64,000 nucleotides of DNA from Vitis vinifera (taxonomy: Eukaryota > Streptophyta > Magnoliopsida > Vitales > Vitaceae), in NCBI RefSeq assembly GCF_030704535.1, contig NC_081818.1:1501001-1565000 (forward strand), in the 5' to 3' direction. This document shows positions 1 through 11,286 of this stretch, one piece after another. Both the position numbers and the translations under genes were made by a program. The notes below the pieces were generated by a model. It saw only the letters and a program-made list of their open reading frames with translations. It ran no database searches and was not told where the DNA came from. The first letter of the stretch is position 1, and the number at the start of each line of letters is the position of its first letter.

Positions 1-572
1 ATGATGTTATCAGACACCAGTCCCTAGATATGACTCAAGCTGGCTGGTATGATACGCATATGAGGGTGTGGTACCCATTCTTTAGATGCAATAGATTACT
101 GTTACAAGTAGCATAGAGTAGTTATAGGGCTCTTGTCAGTAGGGATACAGCTGAAGCTGGTTGGTACCTACTAGGCAGTGGGAAGATATGGCAGTCAATA
201 AAGTTGATTGATGCTTGCTACATTTTCCCGTCTTATAATATCTTAAGTGTGCAAAAAATGGAATGTATTACCATTATAGAAGGCTTCAAATTGGAAAAAT
301 TGTCGAATGATAGGTACTATAATGGTAAGTGGTTACAAACATTGGTAATAGCTTTTCTTTCTTTAGAATATTTATAGATGATGTAAAGGTCCAGGGATGC
401 TTCCAATAATTAATCTCTCAGTGCCCATTTCTAATACCATGGTTGGATTTATTTCACATAGATGACTTTATTTGGCTTTAATGAATTGGGATGCTCTTAA
501 AACAACTATATAGAACAAAGTAGGAAAAGTACATGAATGTTATCAAGCATTGTGAATGAGAACTTTGCTTAC
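1..572 (-). other. Start of intron 2 of the PP1 gene; no exon seen
   Basis: On the minus strand the exon that ends at 573 is followed by a GTAAGC donor. The next PP1 exon, encoding the VVEDGYEFF-type segment, should follow, but I could not find it in any frame down to base 1. The intron therefore runs off the left edge. Nothing else is recognisable here. Confidence 0.6.
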
Positions 573-1132
573 CTGATGACCTCGGCAAATGAGATCAAGA
601 TCATTCTTGTCCAAAAATTCAGCAACCTTATCAGCTCCAAAGGTACAAGAAACACCTCGATCACTATCTGCCCAACCATCAACTCTAGCATCAGGATCAG
701 ACCAAAGCAGATCACAAAGGAGACCGCTATCTGGAACATCAGTAGGTCTCTGAATTTCCTTAATTTGATTCAAATTTTGCAACTCGGGAGAGAGGCCCCC
801 ATGCATACAAAGTATCTTTTCATCAATGAGTGCAGCCACAGGCAAACAGTTGAAGCAGTCGGTGAATATCTTCCAAAGCCTAACATTAAACCTCCTTTTA
901 CATTCATCATAAAAGCCATAAATCCGATTGATCTTTGCATCTTCATGGTTTCCCCTCAAGAGGTAAAAGTTGTCAGGATATCTTATTTTGTAAGCCAGAA
1001 GCAAACATATTGTTTCCAGACTTTGCTTTCCACGATCTACATAATCTCCAAGAAAGAGGTAGTTTGCAGCAGGAGGGAATCCACCGTATTCAAATAGCCT
1101 CAATAAGTCTTGGTACTGTCCATGTATATCAC
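573..1132 (-). CDS. PP1-type Ser/Thr phosphatase catalytic subunit, exon 2
   Basis: This exon encodes the metal-binding core of a type-1 serine/threonine protein phosphatase (plant TOPP group). It removes phosphate from Ser/Thr in partner-selected substrates in nucleus and cytosol. In order it shows GDIHGQY (split across the intron), GDYVDRG, RGNHE, and the PP1 signature [14 protein letters not shown], then MHGGLSPEL and DRGVS, ending at RGHQ. These supply the Asp, His and Asn ligands of the two-metal site. The acceptor is TTTTGCAG just above 1132 and the donor GTAAGC starts at 572. Reading is open throughout, with no break. The C-terminal exon or exons, with the usual SAPNYCGEFDN segment, lie outside the window. 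PP1 rather than PP2A is supported by the [10 protein letters not shown] wording. I am sure of the family, not of the paralogue. Confidence 0.95.
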
Positions 1133-1519
1133 CTGCAAAAGGCCTGCAATATTAGAAAAAAATTCTACCAAAGAATGATAGGATAGGATAACAATCGATA
1201 TTAACTGCACGCTCCAGTGGCAAATCAAGTGAGTTTGGGTAAGTGATTCAAAAAGCCTCAATTTGCACCCAATGGTTGGTAAATGAGCTGAGAATTTATG
1301 AATCAAGATAAATCAAGGTGTACCATTAAAGGATAAGTGGGTATCTTCAAGAGCTGAATCAGGGATGAAATAAACCCAAATCAGCTCATCTTTATGCTAC
1401 ATTGTAAATGCAATGAATTAAATCTTAATCCGATCCAACAGGCAGTCTCCTAGAAGGAAATTTGGCTCTATTCCCCACATGAGTCCTAGCACAAAAGAGT
1501 AGCCACTACAATGCCTGTG

Positions 1520-2004
1520 CTATTGATTGCCAATCAAGCCTGGACACATGGGGAAGGCCCTATAGCAGCGGCTCCCTTTTGATGTGCGAGATCGAGATTC
1601 TACATCAGCTTCATCAATAGATGTTGTCGAAGTTGTGGTTGAATCATCCATTTCAGTTGAATCGATGGAAGCCAAGTGTTCAGGAAGCTCACTCTCCCCC
1701 AAATAGGATATTCCTGGCCAAAGGGAGAAATGACTTTTCTTTGAAGTGATTTTGGTTCATCATCAACAGGAGAACATCTATTTTTCAGCTCATTTATGGC
1801 ATTCGAATTATTTCTCCAGTTTCTAAACTTTTGGCACCTAGTACCGTACTGTAAATCTTCTATTAATTTTTCCACAAACATCATTTCATGATCGAGAATC
1901 AGGATTATAGAGAGAAGAATCAACAAAATTTTCTCCAAGGATTCGATGTCCTCCATTCTTCTCTTGCATGAAAAAATATACAGATTTGATGCTAATAGAT
2001 GCAC
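1520..2004 (-). pseudogene. Unrecognised degenerate coding-like fragment inside PP1 intron 1
   Basis: Two open stretches on the minus strand, 2004 down to 1600 and 1702 down to 1520, overlap in different frames. Each reads like protein in its own half: the first gives KLIEDLQYGTRC and PFGQEYPIWG, the second gives an acidic Ser/Thr-rich run after ESELPEHLASIDS. Switching frame near 1700 would give one continuous peptide, so a frameshifted fragment of a host gene captured in the intron is possible. I recognise no family. Chance open reading is the main alternative. Confidence 0.3.
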
Positions 2005-2239
2005 ATTTCTCTATTTCCCAACAATTTTCTCTTAGATATATCAGAAAAAAAATTGTTCATAACATTTCAGGAGATAATGGGTGGTTTCATTTGAAATTTT
2101 GAATCACCCCATTTGGTTGCCAAGTAACCAAGGAAAATTGGAACTTCACATCAAATTTTTTTCCTGGTTTATACTAAATCAAATCCCGAATTATTTTCCA
2201 GGGTAAGCTAAACTACATGAAATGTAAGGCTCCAATTTC

Positions 2240-2860
2240 CTTTTTCCTTCCGTCTTCCCCAAGTTTCTTGGCAACCAAACAAATAACCAGAAACAAATAA
2301 ATACAGTAGCTTAGCCCAGTTACGCACATCCATTTACCTCCTCCCCAACCCAAAAAATCGACAAAAATGCAAATTTCAAACCCTTCTTGTAATCTTTGTA
2401 GCAATTTTCTCGGCAAGCAAACAAATATCCAGCAAGAAAAATATACAGTATTTTAGCAAAGTTAAGCCCGTTCTCTCATTTCCTCCCAAATCCAGAAAAA
2501 AAAAAGGGACAAAAAAAAAAGGGAAAATAAAAATTTCCTTTTTATTTCGCCAATTTTCTCGACCAAACAACCTCCCACGAACAAACAACAAGACAAGGCA
2601 AAACAAAAACATGGGTATCGCCCATTGTAATTGTACTCTTTCCCCCCAATTTTCTCAGCAGCCAAACAACCACCAGGAAACAAAAAAAAAAAAAAAAGGA
2701 GAGAAAAAAAAATCTCAAAATGAAAACATAGTATTGCCTATTGCAATTGCACTCTTTCCCCCAATTTTCCCGGCAACCAAACAAACACCCAGAAACAAGG
2801 GACACCAAAGCGGCACAAAACAAAACATGGGTATTGCATATCGTAATTGCAGAATTCAAA
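2240..2860. repeat. Diverged minisatellite in PP1 intron 1, unit about 100-150 bp
   Basis: The same phrase, CCCAATTTTCTCGGCAACCA followed by AACAAACACCAGAAAC, recurs with variation near 2256, 2407, 2550, 2648 and 2758. A second shared phrase, AAAACATGGGTATTGC, precedes it near 2608, 2723 and 2823. The units differ by A-rich length changes. Open frames over this region are repeat translations, not genes. Confidence 0.7.
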
Positions 2861-2883
2861 ATGATTATCAGGAGAGAGCTGAC

Positions 2884-3079
2884 CAGCGATCCGAATAGGG
2901 GCATGAAGCTGGAGGAGGTTGGGCTGAGAAAGAAAAACGTGGCGAGCGTTGACGCAGAGGTGGCGGATCTCAGCCTCCGAAAGCTGTACCTGTTTGCCTC
3001 CTTTTCCATCCAAAAGCCGCCTTATGATATCTTCCAACACGCCCTTATCCATCATTCCCTCCATTGTCATCATCATCAT
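2884..3079 (-). CDS. PP1-type Ser/Thr phosphatase catalytic subunit, exon 1
   Basis: This is the N-terminal exon. The peptide runs through [20 protein letters not shown], then [20 protein letters not shown] and APIRIAG, matching the usual PP1 N-terminal helices that precede GDIHGQ. The first in-frame ATG is at 3079; an in-frame TAA at 3100-3098 closes the frame upstream. Several further ATGs follow (3076, 3073, 3070, 3064, 3055, 3052), and the family usually starts close to the last two ([10 protein letters not shown]), so translation may begin at any of them. The exon ends at 2884 with one base of the split Gly codon. An ATG cluster of this kind can lower start precision, but that is inference. 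Confidence 0.9.
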
Positions 3080-3480
3080 CTGCTTCTTCAACTTCTCTTA
3101 AAAACAACCAATTCCCAAGTTTCTACTGGGAGAAAGGCTTTGAATTCCTGTCACGGAATCCAAAGAAATGGGCAGAAAAGTAAGAGAAATGGGTCAAAAC
3201 AATCAAATTTGAACGGAAAAGTGAGAGAAATGGATGAAAAGAAAGGAAAAATGAATAGGGAATAGAGAGAAATAGATGAAAATTTGGCTATCTTTGAACT
3301 AAGGATGGTGGGGAGAGAGAGAAGGGCATCTGTTGAATTGAGAGATTGATCGAATGCCCACACTTTTAGAGAGAGAAAGAAGAGAGAGAAAGGCCACCTG
3401 TTGAATTTTTTTTAGAGAGAGAGGGAAGAGAGAGAAAGTTTTATCTGTTGGAAATGAGTAGAAAAAATCCTGTCATTTTC
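3080..3480 (-). promoter_or_regulatory. 5' leader and promoter side of the PP1 gene, purine-rich
   Basis: Upstream of exon 1, the plus strand shows repeated GAGAGA and GGGAGAGAGAGA runs at about 3310-3440, so the transcript-sense strand is CT-rich. Such CT-rich leaders are common in plant housekeeping genes. I see no clear TATA box. The assignment rests on position. Confidence 0.45.
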
Positions 3481-5063
3481 TCATGATTGTTTTTTTTCCT
3501 TAAAAAAGTAATCATATTTCTTTTTTCTTTTCTAAAATTTATTTTTATAAACATTAAAATATAATTCAATATTAAAATTTAGTTTTTAATATAACAAAAA
3601 AAAATTATAATATAAAATCAGAAAAAATATAAAATATTACTTTATACATTTTCAAAATTTTATTTTTACATGGAGACAAGTTTTAAAAAGTATAAAAAAA
3701 ATTATTAAGATAAATTAATCATCATTTATGCTTTGTAAAATGATGATATATTTGATAACTGTTTTTTAAAATAATTATAAAAAATAGCTTTTAAAAATTG
3801 TTTTTTGATGTTTTGTAAAATTAAAATTTATTTGTAAACTTAAAATATTTTTACTCAATTTTAAATATTTTTAAAAATAATCTTTATGTCTAATATTTTA
3901 TTTTTCATTATTCTACATATTTATACAATTATTTTTTAAAATAGATCTCAAAAAAGTGAAAACAATTAAAAAATATTTTCTAAAAACACATCTTTTTTTG
4001 TTTTTGGTTTTTGATTATTAAATATATTTTGTTCTCCGTAACAAAAAAACACAAGAAACAAGTTTAATAATAAAAAACTTTTTTTTTTCGTTTTCTATTC
4101 TTAAAATAAAAAATAAGGTGTTCTCAAAAAATATCTTTTAGTTTTTTTTCCTATTATTTTAATTTGTTTTCTTAGGGGTGTTTTAAAAAATAATTGCACA
4201 AATATGTAGAATGATTAAAAATTATTTTTCAAAGATTAAAAATAATTGCACAAACATTAGAGATAAAAATTATTTTAAAAATATATTTTAAAATATTAAA
4301 ATTAAGTTAAAACCAAAATCAGAAAACAGTTTTCAAAAACCATCTTTTAAAATTATTTTAAAAAATAATTACCAAATAGACTTAATTTATATCTCATGTG
4401 TGGTTTATATTTTTATATCAAAGTATTCGTTTTTAATATACTTTAATTTTATTTATTTATATACTAATATCGTGACCATAATTTACTTTAAATAATTTAT
4501 AATTAAAATTTGATATTATATATATATTTTATTTATTATTCCAAAGAAATATATGTATACATAATTATTTCCTTTTTCATCCTCCCTAGTGATAGAATTG
4601 AACACAACAATTGAAAACTTTAAAAGAGGAAATGGTGGACTTGGTTGGAAGACCCTAAAATCAGGCGTGACAGGTGGACAGATGGGAGTGGTGGTCACGG
4701 TAATAAGGAAAGACACTGGAGGTGAGATTAGTCTTCAAACCGCGTTACCCCTTTAAGAGCGATACCCCACTCCATACACCACCATTATTATCCATTTTGG
4801 TAGATATGCCTTCCCATTTACTTCACATCCAACTCACCAAACTCACTTTTTATTTTATTTTATTTTATTTTATTTTAAATTTCTAAAAATAAATTAATAA
4901 ATTTATAAAAATAGTAATTTTTATAAAAGAAAATATGAATTTATCTTATATTCTTAAAAATTATTTTAAAAATATTGGATAATAAAATTTTTTTAGTACC
5001 TTAATTTTTTTTAAAATAATATTTTACAAAATATTATATTTTTAATGTATATCTCTATATAAA

Positions 5064-5097
<34 letters not shown>

Positions 5098-5740
5098 TTT
5101 AAATAGAATATAACAAGTCTATTCAAATGATGTCTTAATTTTCACTTTTAATTATTTTTTTATTTTAACTATTTGTACACCTCTCAATTAAAATAACTAT
5201 TGTCCCATGACTCCCATCCATGAATTTTTTCAAATTATTCTTAAAATTATTTCCTATCATGATTACTCATTTAAAATCATCATTTATTTATTTTTTGATA
5301 TTTACCTAGTACCAATCAATTAAGAACTTGACCAAAATATAAAGCAAGTTAACAAAAAAATAATGAAGTGTTTTCTTTTTCTATTATCAATGATCCAAAT
5401 AAGTTGATATATTAAAATCTAATCAAGGGTATGATTAAGGTAATATTTGCTTTTTTACTTAATTTTAATTAAAATTTTATATTTAAAATTAAATAATACT
5501 TAATATTATTAAGTATTAAATTATTTTTTTTAATATTTTATTTCTATTGAGAAATAAAGAAAAATCAACAGATAATTTTAAGTTAAATATTTTGATTTTT
5601 TTATTTAGTAAAAATTTTAAGAAATAAGCAATAAGTTAATAAAAAATGAAAAAATAAACTATCAAATTACTTTAGCAAAAATATTTTAAAAACAAATATG
5701 AATAAGGTTATATATATTAGTATTAAATTATTGATTGTTT
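3480..5740. other. AT-rich intergenic spacer
   Basis: There is no convincing gene. It holds a fold-back repeat (3745-4385), a TTTTA run near 4850-4880 and a TTA run near 5060-5097. The stretch 4560-4850 is less AT-rich, but its open frame (4516-4716 minus) resembles no protein I know. Confidence 0.6.
3745..4385. repeat. Fold-back (long inverted repeat) MITE-like element
   Basis: The left arm (about 3745-3950) and the right arm (about 4170-4385) are imperfect inverted copies. Paired landmarks include ATTTGATAACTGTTTT with its right-arm partner AAAACAGTTTTCAAAAACC, and ATTCTACATATTTATACAA with its partner TTGCACAAATATGTAGAAT. Arms are about 200 bases and the centre is T-rich. This shape fits a fold-back MITE. 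I could not settle target duplications because the flanks are AT-rich. Confidence 0.55.
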
Positions 5741-6100
5741 TTGGTAGGACACGATTTTTCATAATTTTCCACAAGAAGCTATCATGGGGTGAACAATGGG
5801 GTAATGAAGTCAAGCCAATGTTGGTAGGGCTATTACTCCATTTACTCTTGCCTTTAATGATGGGGTGAGTTAGTTGAAAATTTTATATGGCAAGTAAATT
5901 CTTTGCCAAACCTATGGAGGACCATGTATTTTTGTCTTTCAAAATAAATGTGTCTTAAAATGCCGAAAAAGAATCACTAGTGTTGATTCTCAACAATAAT
6001 CAATCCTTTAGGTAGTCACTTTAATGCGTTTTGTTCTTAATATTTTTATTAAAAGGTAAGTTCGACGAGGGTGTGCTTTGTATAGACCTCTTTGATGTCT
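5740..6100. other. Spacer left of the 101-bp satellite
   Basis: This is moderately AT-rich unique-looking DNA. I see no gene, RNA gene or repeat end. Confidence 0.5.
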
Positions 6101-6692
6101 AAGTCAATTTAGAGGATTTATTGTCCATACCTCTTTTATTTTTAGCTTTCTTCTTTTACTCATAGAAGGGTACCTACTGGGATGCCCCATGAGCGATGCT
6201 TAAGTCAATTTAAAGGATTTATTGTTTATACATTTTTGATTTTTGATTTTCTTTTTCTACTCATAGAAGGGTACTTACTCAGATACCTCATGAGCAATAC
6301 CTAAGTCAATTTAGAGGATTTATTGTTCATACCTCTTTTATTTTTGGCTTTCTTCTTCTACTCATAGAAGGGTACTTGCTCGGATGCTTCATGAGCGATG
6401 CCTAAGTCAGTTTAAAGGATTTATTGTTCATACCTCTTTTATTTTTGGCTTTCTTCTTCTACTCATAGAAGAGTACTTACTCATATGCCCCATGAGCGAT
6501 GCCTAAGTTAGTTTAGAGGATTTATTGTTCATACCTCTTTTATTTTTGACTTTCTTCTTCTACTCATAGAAGGGTACCTATTCGATGGCCCATGAGCGAT
6601 GTCTAAGTCAATTTAAAAGATTTATTGTTCATACCTCTTTTATTTTTGACTTTCTTCTTCTACTCATAGAAAGATACCTACTCGGATGCCTA
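6101..6692 (+). repeat. 101-bp satellite, about six copies
   Basis: The phrase AAGTCAATTTAGAGGATTTA restarts at 6101, 6202, 6303, 6404, 6505 and 6605, a period of 101 bases (100 for the last step). Each unit continues through a CCTCTTTTATTTTTGGC block, CTACTCATAGAAGGGTACCT and CCCATGAGCGATGCC. Copies differ by scattered substitutions and few length changes. The open frame 6585-6782 is only a reading of this repeat. Confidence 0.92.
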
Positions 6693-8330
6693 TTGCCAAG
6701 GGTGTCCACAACTAGGTTTGACAAAAATCATTTTTCTTTATTATTTTTGAAAATACAATTCTATCTAGAAACTCAATTATAAAAAACATATGAAAATTCT
6801 ATGCTTTTATGTGCAATACAATGTTTTTAACTTATTTTATTTTATGTTTTTAAAACTCGTTTTTTAAAATCTTCCACAAAAAACCATTGTGACAAATACA
6901 TCAAATTTGTTCTAAAAGATCACTTTGTTTATCATAATGAATAAAAAAAAAAATCATTTTCAACTTAAAATTTGTTAAGCATATTCTGAGCCCGAAAATT
7001 TGTAGCATATATAACCATTGGTAGAAGGGTCCTCTAAGAACAAAAGGCTAACCAGAGTCAGCAGTGGGGGACTTGGATTATATACGGGTCTTTGTTGGTT
7101 TCTTCTAGGAAGAATTTTGAGGGAATTTCTCAGCACCTTCTTACTTCCACCAATGTGATGTTTGCCTGCTCTTTTAAAGTCTTGGTCTCTTAGAAGTCAA
7201 GAAATACTTGAAAAATGAGGAAGTATTCGGTACCTCTATCGTATAGTTTTGTTTTCCATCGGGTCTTTCCGGTATAATTCTTGGTTATTGAGAATTTAAT
7301 CAAATAATGCATATTATTGGTTGTTAGGTATTATAGGCCGAGTTTTTTTAGGTATTGACATGTTCCGTAACAAGTTTGATATAAATATAAACAAGTCTGG
7401 AATGAGTTTGAGAATTTTGTTTGACTTTATTCAATTTTTTTGTGATTATATATAATATTAAATAAAAATATTTTAATTATTTTTTTTATTTTTTAACTTT
7501 TTAAATATATATAAAATATTATTTTTCTTAAAAAATTATGATTATTTATAATATTTATTAGTTTATAAATTGTATTGATTTTTAATGCAATTTCAAATTT
7601 TAAAGTAAAAAAATTTAAAAAAAGCTAAATAGGGTAAGTATGAGAATTTTTTATACCCTCGCCATCCTACCATGTTTAATTATTCTTTTTTGGTAAGGAT
7701 AAGGATGAATATAAATAAATGAGATAGGAGGACAGGTGATCTGAACTTACCCAGTTGTCATTCCCAATAATTATAGTATAATATATATTAAAAAATGATA
7801 TCCAAAATTCAATTTCTTTAAAGCTTAACTATGATCGATTAATTTTCACTTTTTGATTTGCCTTATAAAGTTTCTAATCAATCAAGATAAATCAATAATA
7901 ATCATTATATATAATAGCACCAAATAATAAAAAATCATCTATAGAGATTATTCAATAGTTATAGTTATAAAAGCCACGAGTTTATGCATGTAGAAATCTC
8001 TTAAACATGAAAGAAGTATAAATAGATCCTTGAACTTCCCCTTTTCTCATTGAAAGGGCTTCCAAGAATCTCTAAATGAAATCTTAATTTTAAGAGTTCT
8101 CAAAGCTTTTTTATTTTTTATTTTTTTTTATTTACAATAAAAATGAGTTTTTTTCAAACCTTTTTATACTAAAACCTTAGGTTTTTAATTATATCAATCT
8201 AAGAAAATTAAGAAAATTTCAATAATTTTTTAAAAAATTTTGAAGCATAAAGTGTGGGCACTTGAGTGCTACCTAGGGTGATGCTCAAGCGGTCTTGGGT
8301 ACTTGAAGTAGCTAAAACAAGAGTTGAAGC
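6693..8330. other. AT-rich spacer without gene
   Basis: No supported coding region. Parts near 7010-7330 are less AT-rich but give no open frame of note. There is no RNA gene that I can see. Confidence 0.5.
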
Positions 8331-8331
8331 T

Positions 8332-8415
8332 GCAAGAACTGGAGTTAGAAGGGCAGCAAGAACTGGAGTTAGAAGGGCAGCAAGAACTGGAGTTAGAAGG
8401 GCTACAAGAACTAGA
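8332..8415 (+). repeat. 24-bp minisatellite, three to four copies
   Basis: GCAAGAACTGGAGTTAGAAG repeats at 8332, 8356 and 8380, and a decayed copy starts at 8404. The period is exactly 24 bases. In the open direction it would encode an eight-residue repeat, but there is no supporting open frame. Confidence 0.9.
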
Positions 8416-8439
8416 ACAACCTGTCTACCTCAATAGTGA

Positions 8440-9060
8440 TGAGCAGTGCAGAGATAATAGTTAGAATGACAAAATCTCCTACATAAGTATATCATACGTG
8501 TAGTCTCTCGTGACACTAAAAATTAGATGCTTGATGTCTTTCTCGTGCCTCATCTAAATGACATGAATAAGTTAGGTGGCTAGATGTTAGACAGAGCAAG
8601 AACATTGGGAATGAACATTAGGGCTTGAGTAACATTCGATCTCACATGGGGAGCACAACAAATATGTTGGGATATATTTTCTCATGTGAATCATGATTAT
8701 CTGATAGTCAATGTTACGATTTATCGTAGGCCTCATTCAATATGTAAACATACACAATAATGCACTCATCGTGAAAAACTCATCTTATTAACTAAGATAA
8801 GTCATCCCTCTAATAAAGAGGTAGTATATTATAATTTCAAATGGATTGCTTGATTCCATGAATTGATTGTGATTAGTTTATCATCTTGTAAGGACTCCAC
8901 GATTTGGGTTTTTTGTGCAGTTTCTAACATACCAAAGTCATGTACAATTAAGGATAAAAGGAAGACCATAAAATTATAAAATATAAATATATTAATGAAA
9001 TATGATTCTATTACATCATGTTATGCTTTCAAAGGTTCTATCCTAACAAGATAAACTTTA
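8440..9060 (-). mobile_element. Fossil fragment of an LTR-element-linked dispersed repeat
   Basis: Read on the minus strand, this region shares ordered landmarks with 59864-60600 on the plus strand. Examples are AAAGCATAACATGATGTAA, a TTTATCCTTA-type run, GTACATGACTT, and further on AAGCAATCCATT and AGTGCATTA. The two copies are strongly diverged, so the insertion is old. It lacks any coding part. Confidence 0.5.
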
Positions 9061-9287
9061 TAATAATTGTCAAAGTCACCCCATAATAACTCACAATTAA
9101 TTTGATTTCCATTTAGCCAAATTTATGTTTAATATAACTTTTCAACTTTCTTGTGTGTATCCATATAAATCATACGACTATAATCTTTATTGTTTAAGGG
9201 TATTTTTTTTTACTTTTAATTTGTTGTGGCTATTATTAATTTTCATGAAAAACATTTTCATTCTTTTTAGCCTTTAAAACATTTAGA

Positions 9288-9419
9288 GTGTTCTCAATTT
9301 TTGATAACCGTGGATGTCTGGGTCAACTTACGCACACCTTGACTAATCTCACGGGACCCTGAAGTTAACGACCGGATAAGCCTCTAGTGGCCCTGAAGTT
9401 AGGGTGTTCTCAATTTTTG
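9288..9419. mobile_element. About 100-bp insertion with 16-bp target-site duplication (SINE-like)
   Basis: GTGTTCTCAATTTTTG occurs at 9288-9303 and again, exactly, at 9404-9419. The 100 bases between are much more GC-rich than the flanks and contain ACCTTGACTAATCTCACGGG and GACCGGATAAGCC. A long exact direct repeat around a short foreign-looking insert is the mark of LINE-driven retroposition. No A-tail or tRNA-like head is visible, so it may be a truncated SINE. The repeat looks familiar from eudicot genomes, but I cannot name its family. Confidence 0.7.
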
Positions 9420-11130
9420 TAATTAATCGACCAATTGATTCTTTGTAGAGATATATTTTAATGAAACAATTCTACTTTCCACTAATGAAATGATGATGAG
9501 TGTCAAAGTGTTCAGTCCTAGAGTGGATGACAATTTTTTGAGATGCTTATAGATTCAAATTATCATACCAAATGGACTTGGTATCAGACCTTCAATCCAT
9601 AGTCTTAAAATTTTTTTGCTTTAACCATAGAAATTGAGTGCAATTGCTCCTATTAGCCATGGATTCAACCTCACCCTTGGAAAGAGAAAGAGTAATGCTT
9701 TTTGCTCATCCAAGCCAACAAACAATTCCCCACAAAGAAGCATGCACCAAATGTGTTCTCCTTCAACTCAAACATGTTTGTATAAGACTTGATGGTACTG
9801 AAATAGTTTTGGACTAGTGATTTTTGAAGCAAAATTATCAAACTAAACTAACACATTAACAATATGTACAAGGAGGAAATAAAAAAATCCAACCAATTTT
9901 TGGTTATTGTTTAGTCTTCAGTTGAATTTGCTATTGTCCCTTCTAATGTAATTTAGAGTTTTTTGGGTTATTGAAAGAGATATCGAATGATCAAAATTTC
10001 AAAATTATCATATTTGTAAACTAAATTCTCAAAAAACTATTTTCGGCTAAAAATTTGCCAAACATTTTTTTAAAGTTAAAAATTGTCTTCTTTTTTTATT
10101 TTAATTTCAAGAACTATTTCCCAATAGATTATTTTGATTTTGAATTATTTTCACTTCCATTTTTCTTGAATTCTAGGGTTGAAACACTTATACTACGTGT
10201 TTGCTTAGGTTGTATACCTTCTAGCATTTCTTGATGAAGTAGTGTTAAGGCTTTGCTTGACTTCTTTCAATGTTTTAGCACCATTTGTTTTCTTAAATGA
10301 AGTTTTATTTTCAGATATATTGTGTGAAAGCAAAAAGTTAAGTTAAAATTTATAACTTTTATCTAAAATATGAAGTCAATGATGTTAATTCTGAGCCAAC
10401 CGGAGTCAAGTCTGTTGAGGGGAGCCCCCTACAAATGATACTCTTAAATCGATGTTTATCTTGATTTAAGACAAATTTATGACAAATTTAGACCTATTCA
10501 AACTTTAGGTGCCATCTAAGTTGGCTATGTTACCATGCCAATGTCCACAATTTTATATCTAGCAACAGGGTTAACTTATTCTATATAGTAATAAGTACTA
10601 ATGCATAATTTGTATAAGAAGGGAAACTAGGTCCACAAAATAGCCCTAGAAAACTCACAAACAAGCATTCCAAGGCAGGAAAAATGGGTTTGTTGCTTAC
10701 CAATTTTATAACCCTAAAGAATGAAGAAACAAACACTTTCCCTCCTTTGTTGGCAAGCTGCTTTTCAAGAAATAGAGAGGTTGTGCAGGTATAATTCATA
10801 TCAAAACAAGCTTAGTATTTGGTGTCAAAATCATAACTACAATCCAAATTAAGCATCAAACTTGGCATTTTCCAATATATTTCACTATCTGTTAAAACAA
10901 ATGGAGCCCAATTGTAACCAATAATCAACCCTTATTTCTCACAAACCTTAATCAGATCTCACCATCACTACAATCAGAAGCAGCCAATTCTAAGAACAAA
11001 ACCGTATCAATATTTGTACTAACCCCACTACATTCATATCCTCAATTCCATAGATAGATCAATAGAGATGAAATTAAGAACAAATTAACATTGGAGTTTC
11101 AGATTCAAACAAATTTCAGCCCTATGACTT
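9420..11130. other. Spacer between repeats and the first DUF538 gene
   Basis: No coding region with support. The open frame at 10581-10799 (minus) resembles no known protein. The last 150 bases before 11287 are the 3' flank of the first DUF538 gene. Confidence 0.5.
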
Positions 11131-11286
11131 TTTTTTTTCCATCATCAATGAGAATATGCATTTGGGCATCCCACAAATCAACTAAAAACAACAAAAAGTC
11201 ATCAAGATAAGCACAACCCAGATCGATTAATCCAACAGACAATTAAAAAAAAGTTCAAGGACACCAACTATCTGAATTCAATTCCC
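11131..11286 (-). other. 3' flank of DUF538 gene 1 (type I module)
   Basis: The block with CATCATCAATGAGAATATGC and CACAACCCAGATCGATTAAT is shared, with changes, by the 3' sides of the genes at 12.4, 28.4 and 63.2 kb. It probably includes the 3' untranslated region. Orphan copies occur at 35.9, 40.9 and 47.1 kb. Confidence 0.6.

Larger units (their letters stand above)
1133..2883 (-). other. Intron 1 of the PP1 gene (1751 bases)
   Basis: The donor GTCAG begins at 2883 and the acceptor TTTTGCAG ends at 1133. The intron splits a Gly codon (one base in exon 1, two in exon 2), which restores the GDIHGQY motif exactly. It contains a degenerate coding-like stretch at about 1520-1990 and diverged tandem repeats at about 2240-2850, both listed separately. 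The remainder is AT-rich with no other signal. Confidence 0.85.

Noticed and set aside
537-1186. Plus-strand open frames over PP1 exon 2
   Set aside because: Shadows of the minus-strand exon, which has all phosphatase motifs.
2462-2898. Open frames in the PP1 intron repeats
   Set aside because: They are translations of A-rich and T-rich minisatellite units.
3080-3091. Extension of PP1 exon 1 to 3091
   Set aside because: The codon at 3091-3089 is TTG, not ATG; the first ATG is at 3079.
6101-6692. CRISPR-like array
   Set aside because: Units are full-length tandem copies without unique spacers, and the DNA is plant nuclear.
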